Of a DNA stretch of 64,000 nucleotides, positions 32,901-45,400 are shown one piece after another. The position numbers and the translations under genes are program-made. Source of the DNA: Asterias amurensis (lineage: Eukaryota; Echinodermata; Asteroidea; Forcipulatida; Asteriidae); the NCBI RefSeq assembly GCF_032118995.1, contig NC_092665.1, positions 16,698,012 to 16,762,011 on the forward strand. Reading direction: 5' to 3'. Below the pieces are notes generated by a model. That model ran no database searches. It saw only the letters and a program-made list of their open reading frames with translations, and was not told the origin of the DNA. Positions within the stretch are counted from its first letter, which is position 1. Each line of letters opens with the position of its first letter.

Positions 32901-35900
32901 TTTCGGGTCATGTTAAATTGTACTTTGAGGTATGACACGATACACAGTTGCAGAAAAACGGTTGTTTTTTAGGTATGATTTTCCTGAAAAACATCTTTTG
33001 AAGTGTCCTTGAGCGTGAAAACAAAAGTAACTTTGAAGAGATTTATAATGTCAAGAATGGTGGTATTTTTGTTTCTGCTCTGGAGAATCTTTTTGTTTGT
33101 TTTGAGGGGTAAGGAAATTACAGCACCATGACTGCAAAGCTGTAAGGACTTGACAACTACGACTCTAAAATGTTGTAGTGTTATCATAGGGAACTAGACT
33201 AACTATTGATGGAAGTTTCAGTTTTCTATACCGCCGGATCATGGCTGCGGCTTGGCCTGCACCTTCAATTTGATGGCACTGACAATGTGGTAATCAAGTT
33301 TGGGATGAAAATTCCACTCATGGTTGCAAATCGTTGTTTTTTGCTCCAGGTAAGAGGGTTAACTAATATTAATCTTTGGCCGTTCAGATTCCGAGCAGCA
33401 TACGTTGCCACAAGATTGCAACTGGACCAACATTAAAACAAAATAGTTAAAAAACATAAAATACAGAAGCAATTCAACCGTCAGTAGCAATTCAACTGTC
33501 AGTTAGAATACTTGTAAAAAACACATAAAATACAGAAGCAATTCAAACGTCTGTTAGACCAAAACAGACCACAAACAATTCCAAAAGCAGAATAAGTATT
33601 TAAGAGGATTTACTCCTCTCTCCCCTCTTACAAACTGAATTGGGTCGTCAGCTAAGAGCTAAGCACATCTTTAGCGATTTGCATCCAGATGAGTTTATCC
33701 AACATATGTCCAGCAATTCCATTCTCAAAATTTTTGGAAAGAAGACACCTCGTGAAGACTGTGTGTTTGGTTGCCAGTCAGGAGTCATCATTTTTTTATT
33801 TTTTTTTTATAAAAACATAGGATCTAGGAAACTAATAGTCTGAATTCCAAAATCTGCCCTGCATTAATAGAATAAATAGCAAGACAGTTCTCTAAGAACA
33901 AAACCTACACAGCAAAGTGGATACACATGGTGTTACTTCAAAACAAATGTATAGCTTAGAAACAGAACGTGGAAGACTATTTATACTCAGGGTTGAGCAA
34001 GCTTTGAACAACTCGACGCTTAATCTGAAATCTCTGCAGCCTGGCTTATTTCGCAACTAATTTCTGTCAAAGTCGCAAATATTTGAGGTGCGAGTAGTAT
34101 AATAGTAAATTTCAGGAGTCGCCAATGCTTACAATTACAGGTCAGGTCCTTTGTCAGTTGGTGGCTGGTGGGGTACATGGCTGGCACTGCATGTAAAACA
34201 TGCTGTTGTATTATCAAGGAAGTTATCCAATGATACACATTGACATTCTTTACTACTTGAACTATTGACATTGAACCTGTTTAAATATTCAATTGAGCAT
34301 GCGCAGTGAGACAGGGCTGTAGGTGGTATGTTTGTGACACAAACATACCACCTACAGCCCTGTCTCACTGCGCATGCTCAATTGATTATCTATGCACTTG
34401 AGCATGAGCAGCTAGCTGTACAGGGTCGGAGGTTGTATGAACGTTAGTATGTGTGGTATGGCATACGCACAGTTGCAGCAAAAGGCATATTTTTCAGCCC
34501 TATTTTTCCAGAAAAACATATTTGGGTGTGTCCTTGAGCGTGACAACAAAAGTAACTTTGAAGAGATTCTATATTTGAGGAAATCTGGTATTTTGTTACA
34601 ACTCAGGGGACTATTTTGGTTTATTTTGGAGGCCTAGAAAATTCCTGCATAGTGACTAAAAGGCTGTGTTGAATTGAAGACTTGGTTACACTCAGCATTA
34701 TAACTTTATTACACCGAACAAAGACTGTTACACTTGCGTCTTGGTAACAAGTTAGTTCACTGATCCTGCAACAATGATACTCTCAGTGTGGTTCATATTG
34801 AGACATGTCAATGTTCACAGTATGGTGTTTAGGCTTGTGGTTGTTGCCAATGTTTTAGGCTTCCCTCTCCACTTAAGGTGGGATGGTTCCTTTAGCATAT
34901 GGCCGTTGCGAGTCACTACACATACTTTTGCAGTGAGAATGAATTAACTTGTTTATCAAACCAAGGAAACAGCATTGACATACAATTATAAAAGTAGAAA
35001 AATGGGCCTTGAATTTCATCTTCGAGAGGGCAAGACCATTTTTACTTTGCAAAGGGCAATTCCTTTGGAAAATGTTCAAGCTTATAGGGAACTTTTGAAG
35101 GGGCACCAAGGCAAAGACCATGGCAACTGAGTCCAAGGCCTATGTATCAGACAAGGCCTTGATATCAGTTTTAAGGGTTTGGGGCGACTGCAAATCATGA
35201 TTGCAGTTTGAGGTGACGTTTTGCGTATCACTTGGACATTTATGAGTAATAGCTTCTACCTTTACATTATTGAAAGTTGAAACATGACAAAGAAGCATTT
35301 GTTGAGAATCATGTATTTTGTATGTGTGCATGGAGATAAAGAATATTGTTTGGTTTCACCCAAAATGAAGGTGATAGTTTCATAATTGTTTTCTAGACGG
35401 GAAATTTACCTTGATTAGGCATGTTTGTAGGTGGCTACAAAGCCTTTTAAATTGTCAAATAGCAAAATGAAAAGAACAAACAAATTTATCTTTGTTGCCT
35501 TCTTTTAAATAATTGTATATCACATTCCCATTCGAAAGACATGGTTTTACCTCAACAATTTGTTCCTCTCTTTTCTTCTTTTGTTTTAGCAAATGTACTT
35601 GGCATATGTACGCAACTCCAAGTTCACGTCACCATCTACACTGCCTCTGATTAACTTTATGCAGCGTTCTTTGACTGAGATGTTTGCATTTAACACGCAG
35701 TTGGCATACCAGCATGGGTTTGTGTACATCAGACAGCTTGCAATACATCTACGCAACGCAATCACAGTGAAAAAGAAGGTAGCGTGTTCATGTGACTTTA
35801 ATACGCATCTTAATGTACACTATTAGCAATGGAAAAATGAGTTTTGAGGGGACTTAAGATCTCTATTTAAAGTGTACTGACCAGTTCATTAATAGACCTG

Positions 35901-38900
35901 TTGTGGTCAATACTCAACCTCAATTTTAGGACCCATTCGAAGGTTTGAGGCCTCGACTTTAAGTCTACTAACCAGTCAATCAATTTAGTTGTTAATGTTT
36001 GTTCTCAGGATACCTACCAGTCTGTTTACAACTGGCAGTACATCCATTGTTTGAATCTATGGTGCCGTGTTTTGGGAACGCTTCACGCCGACGAGACCCT
36101 TCGGCCACTCATCTATCCTCTGGTTCAGACAGCCATCGGAGTTATCAAGTACGGTTTGTTTCTTTGCTTAATAATAACAATAATACTAGGTTCATATGAG
36201 GCGATTTATCACACCCCTAAGGGGCATATCAAAGCACACAGTATTTTTTCCTGCAAGGTATGTAGAGCTACAACTTGAAGTATAAGCCCTTTTCCTTTAA
36301 AGCACCGTGTAATGATTTACAAGGTGCTGTGGCGCAATATGCTGCCAGTCTGACTAGATGATCTTCCCAACAAGGGAACTCAGTAACGCTCCCACAACAG
36401 GATATAAACGCCGAGCTGGCACCAGCCAATCTCTCTCATACAATTGGTTTGTGATTATGTATTGCACAAAACAGATTATTGTGATTCAAAACTACAAGAC
36501 AAATTTGTGTTCTAGACGTTGTGAAAACAGTGGTTAGTAGGGTTTGAAACTTTACATGGTGGAAGTATAACTAAGAGAGGTTTGCGGCAACACCATGTGA
36601 ATAGCTCTTTTGAGTAGTGTTGGTTATGAACAAAACCCGGTGGCTAAGAGAGGTTTGCGGCAACACCATGTGAATATCTCTTTTTGAGTAGTGATGGTTA
36701 TGAACAAAACCCGGTGGCTAAGAGAGGTTTGGGGTAACACCATGTGAATAGCTCTTTTGAGTAGTGTTGGTTATGAACAAAACCTGGTGGTTAACGACTC
36801 GACGTTTCGATGAGAATCTGAATTTTCATTGTTGCTATTGACTGCAGGAAACCTGACCAATAGGAGGAAAATTCATAAAAATTCAAATTTGATGTATTTT
36901 GCAGCGATTTCTCTTAGATTTTTCATTTATTGCGATGATTTGTTTCTCTCTGTGACTATAGGTTGATTCCAGCTTCACGCTACTACCCTTTACGCTTCCA
37001 AGTCATCCGCTCGCTCAATCTCCTCTCAGAAGCTACAGGAACGTTTATTCCACTCTTGCCGTTCCTTCTGGAGGTGAGATTTAAAAAACAATCTTTGATG
37101 AGTGTTTATTCGGATTGCGTTTACACCATGTGTGTATCTACTTGCTGGGTAGATTATGTTCTTGTTGAGAACTTGTCTTGCTTTATATTCTACTACCGCC
37201 GAGTAGATTTTGGGGGGGTTCAGGAGACTTTTCTTCAGAATACAGGGGACCTTGCAACCGAGTAGATTTCTTTATCATGCTCACTTTGCTTTTAAAAATG
37301 TCATGGCTTTCGTAAAAGTTGTCATGAATCTCTCTGCTGCAAACTTTTATGAGCAATTATTTTAGTTGCAAAAGTAAATATTTCTAATAAAAACACAATC
37401 TTAGAATGACACTGAGACATTCAGCAAAGAAAACACTAATCAGATGGCTAGAAGTTTTACCAATCGATGTAATAAATATTTTCAGATTTTGGAGACGACT
37501 GACTTCAACAAGAAGCACACAAGCGTGTCCTTCCGACCTATGAACTTTGCTGTGATGCTGAAGGTGTCCAAGTCGCAGCTCAACGAACGTGGGTTCAAGG
37601 TAAGAACCTCTTCAACATCAATCATTGATGTCTCTCTTTTTTGTTCTGTAACTATTAGTTTCCTTTTGATCCATAGTTCCTCAAATAAGTGTTGATAGAA
37701 TTGTCCATACAGTTTTTAAAAGTCTCACATTGTCGCTCTGACAGTGTAGAAGTACGTTGTTGAGTAGGCCAGGGCATTGAACTCATGTTCTGATGGCAAA
37801 TTCACTGGAGTGTGGGTTCGAATCCAGGTCGTGAAACTTCTGTCATTGAGCAAAATACTTCAGAGTAATTGCTTCACAGTGCAATAAAACCTCATTCCTA
37901 TGATGGCTGCACTGTTCTAAGAAAACGAATGTGGTGTTGCTATGCAACGGCTCATTACAAAGTAAACAAAACTCATAGAAATACAATTCCATGGTAACTA
38001 ATCTTGATGAGCTGGTGTTTCGATGACGTTGGTCCTCGACTTGGTAATTTCAAATCTTGTTATTTATTGTTTCCCTTCATAGGATGGGTTGATTGATCAG
38101 CTCTATGATGTAATGTTGGAGCAGCTTAACATCCACAGCTATTCTATTGGATTCCCTGAACTGGCATTTCCAGCGATATTGCAGGTACACAAAGAAGATC
38201 TTCATCTTTTTTTGACGTTAATCCAAGTGTAGAAGGTCTGTTTTTTCTCCAAATGAATTTGACAAAACTGAGACTGGAAAAAAAGAACTGTTCCATTTTG
38301 GTGTGAGGTGAATCAGTATTTTTTATAGATATCCAGTCAGGGTTTATGACAAAGATGGTGGCTTTCTGGTTATGATGTACAGTATAGGCTTGTTGATGCT
38401 TAGCTGATAAGAGCACTGGACTTAAGCTCTGGTATTTCTGACCAGCAGAGTGTGGGATTATGTCCTGGTCAGGACACTAAAGCAGGACACTTGACCAGTA
38501 TTACTTCATCCTTTGAATGGGACGCAAAGCCTTAGGCCCCTGTGAATCAGTTTTCTTGTAGGGTTGACGATTCAATCTATTGTATTTTCCTCAGTTGAAG
38601 TCTTTTCTGAAGAAGTGCAAGGTTGCCAATTACTGCAAGGTGATGAAAGGTCTCCTTGAGAAAGTACAAGAGACGTGCAAAGAGGTGACCAAGCAGAGAG
38701 ACTCTGTGACCTTCGGTATCACCAATGATGCAGCAGTGGTAAGTCAGGACTTCTTTAATGTCTTTGAATCAAGATAAGGTAAATTACTAGACATGATGTA
38801 GACTCTCTGGGCCAAGATAAGGTATTGATGATGATGGCAAGGCGTACATTCTTTTCTTTACAGAAAGCTTGGGAGAACAAGTTGAAGACACAAGGCACAA

Positions 38901-40054
38901 CTCTGAGCAAACATTACGAAACTTACAAGAAGCTGAGAGAGAGAGAGTTAAGACATGAGGAGGCTGGCAAGGAAAGGGTAAGACTCCCCAGAATAGTAGT
39001 TTTTAGTTGCTGGGAATTGGAAATGCCTGGCGACAGATTCTTCATTTTTGATTTAGTTTATACTTAACCAAGTTTCATTGTGCAAAGGACACTTACATTG
39101 AAAAAGAGAGATGCCAAGGCCGAGTCCAGGGCATTGGTGTAATACCACGGTCCAATCTTATAGAGCTGTTTAAGCAGAGAATGATGCTAAGCAAGTACAA
39201 GCAAGATACCAGTCAATTATTGTACATGTGAGATGGTATTTTAACTGGTAACCTTATTCAGCAATGTTCGATTTGCCAAACTGTACTGGATGAAAACAAT
39301 CGGTTTGATAGAAACAACATCATCATAAAATATTGATCAAGAAAAGTTATTGGTGGAAACGTAACACAATTATCACTTACATTATAGTTTCTTTTTGAAA
39401 ATAAAGAGGCTTTGAGTACCAAAATATCAAATGTGCTACACTTGGTAGAAGATACTGCTCCAGGCTAATCAAGACCGTTTTCTTTCTTTCAATTAGATGC
39501 AAGACGACCTTCCAACACTGAAAAAGAAGCATCTTGAGAGAAAGGAAGAAGACAAGAGAGAGTTTGGTGAACTCTTTGATGAAGACAGTGACTCCGAGGA
39601 TGACATTCTTGTCCGAGCCGAAAGGAAGAAAGAACGGTACACGGCGAGCAAAAAAAAAAGAAGGAGGCAGAGAAAGGGCAACGATGACGAGGAAGACAGT
39701 GATAGCCTAGATGATGATGACGAAGATGATGATGACCAAGATGATGGAGATGACCTGGAGGGTGAAGAGGAGGAGGAGGTCAAGCCAGCCAAGGTCAATC
39801 CAATGTCAAAGGTTAAAGGTAAAATCAAGGTCATGGAGGAGGGAGAAGACAAAGAGGACATCGTTCAGGATTTTAATTTCTGGTCCGATGACGAAGACGA
39901 GACGACAGAACCTAAGAGGAAAAAGAAGAAGTTAGAAAAGAAGACGACGAACACTGGGCAACAGAAACGGAAATTTGATGGGATGAAAAGAGTCAAGCCA
40001 ATGATGAAAGGGAACAAGAACAAAATGGGCAAGGGAGGCAAATCAAGGCATTGA
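26942..40054 (+). CDS. NOC2L: Nucleolar complex protein 2 homolog (complete, 17 exons)
   Basis: Noc2 family: it forms the Noc1-Noc2 and Noc2-Noc3 complexes that carry pre-60S particles through the nucleolus; vertebrate NOC2L is also a p53-linked histone-acetylation inhibitor. Exons: 26942-26964, 27419-27712, 27920-28082, 28689-28808, 29154-29262, 29623-29710, 30182-30260, 30494-30604, 31069-31185, 35590-35778, 36009-36148, 36962-37073, 37486-37599, 38083-38184, 38595-38738, 38864-38977, 39497-40054; in phase to 858 residues (human 749). Landmarks: [18 protein letters not shown] (exon 3), [17 protein letters not shown] (9), [10 protein letters not shown] and [12 protein letters not shown] (10), [18 protein letters not shown] (11), [16 protein letters not shown] (12), [10 protein letters not shown] (14) and KCKVANYC (15). 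Extra length is a Glu/Asp run (about 20-105) and a basic/acidic tail, both typical nucleolar features. ATG 26942 is the only start giving exon 2's frame. Confidence 0.97.
27419..27712 (+). other. NOC2L: NOC2L exon 2: acidic low-complexity segment
   Basis: After [21 protein letters not shown] the exon is nearly continuous GAA/GAG/GAT/GAC codons (about 60 acidic residues). This matches the position of the shorter acidic stretch of human NOC2L but is much expanded. The purine-rich DNA produces Lys/Met-rich shadow frames that are not genes. Confidence 0.85.
31690..31790 (-). repeat. tRNA-derived SINE family S, copy in NOC2L intron 9
   Basis: TTTGGGGTTGAACCAAGAAACA then GTGGGATTTGATCCTGCGAC (decayed B box). 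The A-box end is degraded. Confidence 0.6.
34290..34384. repeat. Perfect 95-bp palindrome
   Basis: Two 47-nt arms, CAATTGAGCATGCGCAGTGA...TTTGTG and the exact complement, separated by one base (A at 34337). No mismatch found. It lies in NOC2L intron 9 within a pair of direct repeats. Confidence 0.92.
36540..36835. repeat. Dispersed repeat family B with an internal 74-bp triplication
   Basis: The unit CTAAGAGAGGTTTGCGGCAA...CAAAACCCGGTGG is present three times, starting at 36571, 36644 and 36718, with a few substitutions; then TTAACGACTCGACGTTTCGAT. NOC2L intron 11. Confidence 0.85.
37740..37875 (+). repeat. tRNA-derived SINE in NOC2L intron 13
   Basis: GTTGAGTAGGCCAGGGCATT (A-box region) and GGGTTCGAATCC (B box, about 37814), then TGAGCAAAATACTTC. 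A different tail from family S. Confidence 0.6.
38396..38560 (+). repeat. SINE with the GATGGGACG-type tail
   Basis: TGCTTAGCTGATAAGAGCAC head, decayed B-box region, then CTTTGAATGGGACGCAAAGCC and GGCCCCTGTG, a tail common in deuterostome tRNA-SINEs. NOC2L intron 14, ending about 35 bp before exon 15. Confidence 0.65.
39145..39270. repeat. Dispersed repeat family A, partial copy 4
   Basis: CCAATCTTATAGAGCTGTTTAAGCAGAGAA, GATACCAGTCA, and GGTATTTTAACTGGTAACC. NOC2L intron 16. Confidence 0.65.
39497..40054 (+). other. NOC2L: NOC2L terminal exon: acidic/basic C-terminal tail
   Basis: It encodes 185 residues: [20 protein letters not shown], then DEDSDSEDD, a Lys/Arg block, a run of Asp/Glu, and a Lys-rich end ([20 protein letters not shown]) that could serve as a nucleolar localisation signal. 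Human NOC2L has [21 protein letters not shown] at the same place. Stop at 40052-40054. Confidence 0.92.
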
Positions 40055-41857
40055 AAATAGCTGACAGGAGGTTGCGTTGTTTTCAAAACCAATTAGAGAA
40101 TTAAAGGGGTGTAATTATTCACCTTTTGCCCGATATCACTACTCTAGAATGTAATTCGATATAACAAGTAATCTCTCTTAAACGTCATAAGATTTGTTTT
40201 CTTTGTTTTTAATTTCTTTATTCAAGTTGAACCTTTAGAGTAGTTTGTAATATACAGTAGTAGACATCCCCAGTGTAAAACCCTTTCTAAACGTGTATCA
40301 AAAAGTTACTAAAAGCAATCTGCAAGTAATATTTCATTTATTCCATACCGTAAGGCACAATTGGTCTGTAGGAATAAACAGGAACAAACCTTCAGTTTAT
40401 AAAAGATCTTGCATATTAATCTTAAATACATTGAGAGAAAGTAAATGATTTGTAATGACTTATACAAGAGTAAGTCAAGGTGTTTAAACAAACACTTCAT
40501 AAAAACACTCGGCATGGACTGAATGATATATTCAAGAGGGTTAATTTGAACCCCTCCGACTCCATTGACCCACTGCTCAAATCAAGGTCCAGTGTAAAGT
40601 TACGATATTATTGCATAATAGTTTTTGCATAAGTCATTGTTGATAGGATAAGGTTAAATCTCTATTGAATGAAATCTCTCAGATGTACGCGCAAGACCAA
40701 TGGATTGAGAATCAGTTTTGTTGCATGAAATAATGTGAGAAAGAAGATTTATCCTAAATAATTATCACCTTGTTTCATTGACGGAATAATAAGTAGATCG
40801 TGATGAGTAAAATAAATCCAACTTTTGTCCTTCATAAATATTACTTAGTGAACATCTACTGCTTTGACTCTTTTGTGTATAAATTTAAATCTTAACCCGC
40901 CTAATAACAAAGTGTTTGTATGATAAATAAAACATTGAGTAATACCTGAAAATCTTTAACAAACTTGCCAATTGCACTTAAATATCAAAAACAACCTGTT
41001 CATGATAATAAAAAAACATCAACATCAAAACTTAACACAAATCCTTGGAATTTCATTACAAAAAAATAATCTTGAACAATAAAAATAGATCTAAATGTAG
41101 CCCCAAACGAGGTGCCTCATTTCAAGGCATAAATGGGCGTGTCCCTGGTCTCGCCCCCCCCCCCCCCCCATCCTCGAACCCAAACTGTCAACGGTTAGCA
41201 CCAAATAATTTGTAGCACCATTCTATGTCCTTTTTTACACCAATAGCACCATGCTGTGCACGCTCCATTTTACATCAATTTACATAGGTATAAACAGTCG
41301 GTCTTAAATATTTAGTTATTAATACAAGCTTTATACAATATCATACATTCATCTTAAAATTTACAATGTTTATCCAAAACAACTTGTGTCCAAAATGACA
41401 TTTCAAAGCAACATTCCCTTATGATTCTCTGGAAACTTGAAAACACATTTTTTATGTTTTTTTTTTGTGGCAACAACAAAAACAGTTACATTTTGGATGA
41501 ATTTGAAAGTTAATTTTTTTTCTTCTTCCTTTTATTAAATTATATAAATTAAGTTCTTAAAAAAATATACAAATATTGTCAATGTGGAATTATCAGGAGT
41601 TAGTATACCTTAAATGCTATGGTCAGGTACCCTAAACACAACCCTGACAACTACAGTTCAAATTCTTGTATCATGCAAGGTGGCAGAGTATCTTTTCCTT
41701 CTAGCCTTGGTTTGGTTACGCTGTGTCCGAATTGGCAGCTAAGCCACGGTTTGAATGTCATTGTCATGCATTGAAGGCAACAGATGGAGGCAACAGATTT
41801 AGAACTTACTGCCGAGGCAAAACAAAATGAGCAGATAATCAGTTTAAATCAATAAGA

Positions 41858-42080
41858 ATGACACTGTATTTTGGCTGGTAACATGTACCTGTTACTGCTT
41901 AGCGGGATTGCTTTGTGCTAAGCAGGATCACATATCATACATCTTCACATTGACAATAATATTGGTTAACAAGTTAACTTCTAATCAAAATTCAACGATG
42001 GTACTAGCCACAAGCAATATACTTTACATTGCATTTCGGCTTTTAATCTGCTTTCGCTAAGCACGATTGCTTAAACATAG
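41858..42080. repeat. Dispersed repeat family A, copy 5
   Basis: TTTTGGCTGGTAACATGTACC, CTGCTTAGCGGGATTG, GTGCTAAGCAGGATCAC and CTTTCGCTAAGCACGATTGC. Within the presumed SAMD11 3' UTR. Confidence 0.55.
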
Positions 42081-42263
42081 CACCTTTAAAATTAACCCTA
42101 AAGGTCCTGTCACTCGAGCAATTTACAGCCGACCAGTTCCAGCCAATCTCATTCAAGAAATGCCATTCACATTTCAATGTTCACCTTTTTTTCTTGGGGT
42201 TTCTTTTAAGAGACAAGTGGTCCTGTAGCATACACTACAGTTAGTTGCCTCCAAGTTGCCCAC

Positions 42264-42372
42264 AGCTGATTTCACGAACTTAGGATGAGTATCTCGTCCT
42301 TATGTCTATGGATTCAGACCTTAACTCCTAAGTCCTAAGATTAATCCTAGGAAGAGGTTGGTGAAATCAGCG
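42264..42372. repeat. Foldback family C, copy 3
   Basis: GCTGATTTCACGAACTTAGGA and AAGAGGTTGGTGAAATCAGC are inverted arms with internal CCTAAGTCCTAAGA motifs. It ends about 29 bp from the SAMD11 stop codon, so it probably lies in the 3' UTR. Confidence 0.7.
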
Positions 42373-42400
42373 GCAGGTGTAGTACAGGCCTTGGGAGTCA

Positions 42401-45400
42401 TCAATGTGTTTCCTCATAAGGTGGTTTGAGCTGGCAGTATTGACCGTCCAGTGTAAACCCAAGACGTCTTGCTACCCTTAATCGAATCTTAAGAGCCGGG
42501 CCGAGCTTTAGGCACATGTTATGTAGAAGATGATCTTCAGTCAGTACAGGGAGTATCTCACCATCAATCGCTTGATCTCGGAACATCTAAGATTCAAACA
42601 AAGATACAACAGGCGAAACATTTAGTCATGGTATTATTCAAGGGCCTAAACGTTGTGTACCTGTAGGTACACTTTGGTACCCCCTAACATTGTTAGATAT
42701 TGATAGATATTTCTTCTTCATACTTCAAAATTAATTGACTACTTTACTTACAATTTTCGGGGAGAATGTAACACACACTCTAAGACTTATTAACAATATC
42801 ATCGACACCAACCTGAACATACTCCTCACACCCCTTGAGTGATTGAATGAACTGTGCCACATCATCCACTGTCCATGTACTCATGTCACTAGGTAGGAAC
42901 ACTGTATCATTTGTAGGGGTTCTAATGGAGGGGCTGATCTCCCCTGCAGTCTGACTGGAGTTTGGAGCACTGTTATTTCTACCGTTGGGAAAGGCTGCAT
43001 TACAAAAATGTAGTAAAGGGGTTAGGTTTTTTTCTGTCAAAACGCTTATTTAAAAATATAGCCAACTCTGTTCCAATAACTAGGCCTAACATAAAGAAAT
43101 TAACATCAAAATGTCAGTCACTGGAACTGTTAAATATTTCCATAATTCATCAATACAAAGTTCTAAATATTTATCTTAGCAACATTTCAGATAGAAGTAT
43201 ATCTCAACCTATCATTATTTCACTTCATACAATAATATCATTATGGAGTTGACTTTTATCTACTCATAAAACACAAGGAACTTGATTTTTTTTTCGGACA
43301 ACCAAATCATGAAAAATACAGAGTAAATAACCAAAATGCATTACAATTCAACAACAAACAAATACAACAATGAGTCAATCAACATACAAACAGCTATCAC
43401 AGAAGCGCTAAATACACAAACAATTAGACAATTGTATTGTACCCCCAGCAATAGTACAAATCTATTAAAAGAGACAAAGCAAGTATAAATACATCATTAA
43501 TGTGTTGTGGCATTACAGGGTGGTTTCATTTGGGGCTGGAGACAAGCAGGGCAAAGACATATGGGGATATGGTAGCTGTGTAAGCAGGATCACAGCTAAA
43601 CAGTCACACAAACAAATATTACAAGGTTCATGTTAAGCTGGTACAAGGCAAAAGATATACAACTGATAACAATATAAGTTATCACACAAGCGCGAGTGGA
43701 ATACGGAAAAATATAGCGCTTCTGCGTCCCATATCCAACGAGGCCGAAGGCCGAGTTGGATATGGAACGCAGACGCGCTATATTTTCCGTATTTCCACGA
43801 GCGCGCGTGTGATAACGTATTTATCTTCAAGCAAACTTGGCGCGTGACATAGAATACACAAGACGCATGGTAGTGATATTAGCCGTGCAATATAGGTTTT
43901 TATCACCACTCCATTCTGCCAATCTGATTGGAGGATTAGCGCGTACTTGAAGATAACAAGTATAAGATGTAGCAGTACGCTTTGGAAGCAATTATAACTT
44001 ATAAGACAGTTTGAAACATTACCTGGTGTGTTGTGTACAGCATCAGGTCTCGTCAGCTCAATCATCTTAACAGCAGAGGGCGTCTTAGATGTTGGCGTGA
44101 GTAACGATTGAGTCCGACGAGTGCTAACGTCCCCGCCCTGACCGGGCAACTGCTGGGGTCCATACATCAGGGTATTGCCGTTAATACGAGTGCCAGGCTG
44201 ATGGGAATGAAATCTGTAAGAGGAAAGTTTTAAGAAATGTTTAAGATGAAAAAGAAGACTTAAGATGGATTGATGAAATAGTCAAATTGATTGGAATGCC
44301 AGGCTGATGAGAAACGAGTAGCAGGAATGAACAGTTTTAAGACATTTCCAGTCGGGGAAACTAAAACAATTGTTACTTTTCAGAAGGAGTTTTTGGACAG
44401 CACAACATTTAACTAGCCATTAAACACTGTACTTATTAGGAATTGATCAAAGCTAAAGGTTTTTCATTTAATATTATGACAATGAATGACCAAATTAAAG
44501 TACAATGCATAGTATTGAGGAACTTTATACAAAAACACCATCAAAGTCCTTTTACACAGAAGTAAAAATTATAAATTTTGAAAGATTGATCAATGAAATC
44601 TGAAAAGAAAGAAAAACAAATCAGAAAAAATAAATGCAGTTTACATTAAAAGTTATAAAGGTCAAGAAACATCAAAGTAAAACAACTAGGAAATTATAGG
44701 GTTGAATCGTCTCCCCTAACCCAAAAAGTTTTGAGTGAGACGTGGACGGCAGATTCAAGAAGTTACCTTGGTCTTAGGCTTGATGCTCCTTTTTGGAATG
44801 GTGGGTTGTTTACTTGAGATGAAAGTAGAATAATATGAGGACTTCTGTTAACCTGAAGAAGAAAAGTATGAAAAGAAAACAGTTATCAACCATTTCATAA
44901 AAACATCTTAAGAGGAATAAATGGTGAGGAGGCCTAAGAGAACAACACCCTGGCGGACCTGAGTTACTTTATCCTTACCAATGTTATTATTAAAACTCAA
45001 CAAGTGTAAGAGAAGAGATATTTGGTAACAAGATTTGAAAGTCTAGAACAATCAATCTTGGAAAGAAACTCACTTCTCTGTCTTTATCGCCGTTGCCTTG
45101 CATATCAAAATGTTGAGGTGAATTCTGCTTCCTAGATTTATGTCCTAACGCTGCTTCGTCGCGTTTCTCATAAGATGTGAAAGACTGAGGATCATTAAGG
45201 ACGAAAGATACGGGTGAACTTTGACCACTGGTGCTGTTGGAAGGCGACTCTGGGCTGTTGGTTCCTAGGTTTAGAGATTTCCGTGCATTCTCTGCAGATC
45301 AAAAACAAAACTCAATTCATTTTTTCAAGTTTTCTTTTTTGTTATGAGTGAAGGTTAACATGTGTTTATCATAAATTATGAAAAAAATAATAATAATAAA

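Larger units (their letters stand above)
31186..35589 (+). other. NOC2L intron 9 (4.4 kb)
   Basis: It separates the codons for ...YILK and QMYLAYV.... It holds a SINE fragment (31690-31790), a G-run at the neighbouring 30821-30830, a duplicated segment (about 32985-33050 and 34500-34565, sharing GTCCTTGAGCGTG and AACAAAAGTAACTTTGAAGA), and the perfect palindrome at 34290-34384. No coding sequence seen. Confidence 0.7.
40055..42400. other. 3' UTRs and spacer between convergent NOC2L and SAMD11
   Basis: No coding sequence. An ATTAAA for NOC2L lies at 40100 and an AATAAA at 40926; for SAMD11, TTTATT at 41531 reads AATAAA on the minus strand. A 16-base C run sits near 41156. Repeat family A (41858-42080) and foldback C (42264-42372) fill the right end. 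Where the two transcripts end, and whether they overlap, cannot be read. Confidence 0.55.

Noticed and set aside
39493..39861. Ser-rich open frame on the minus strand
   Set aside because: Antisense shadow of the acidic NOC2L terminal exon; no start context or splice support.
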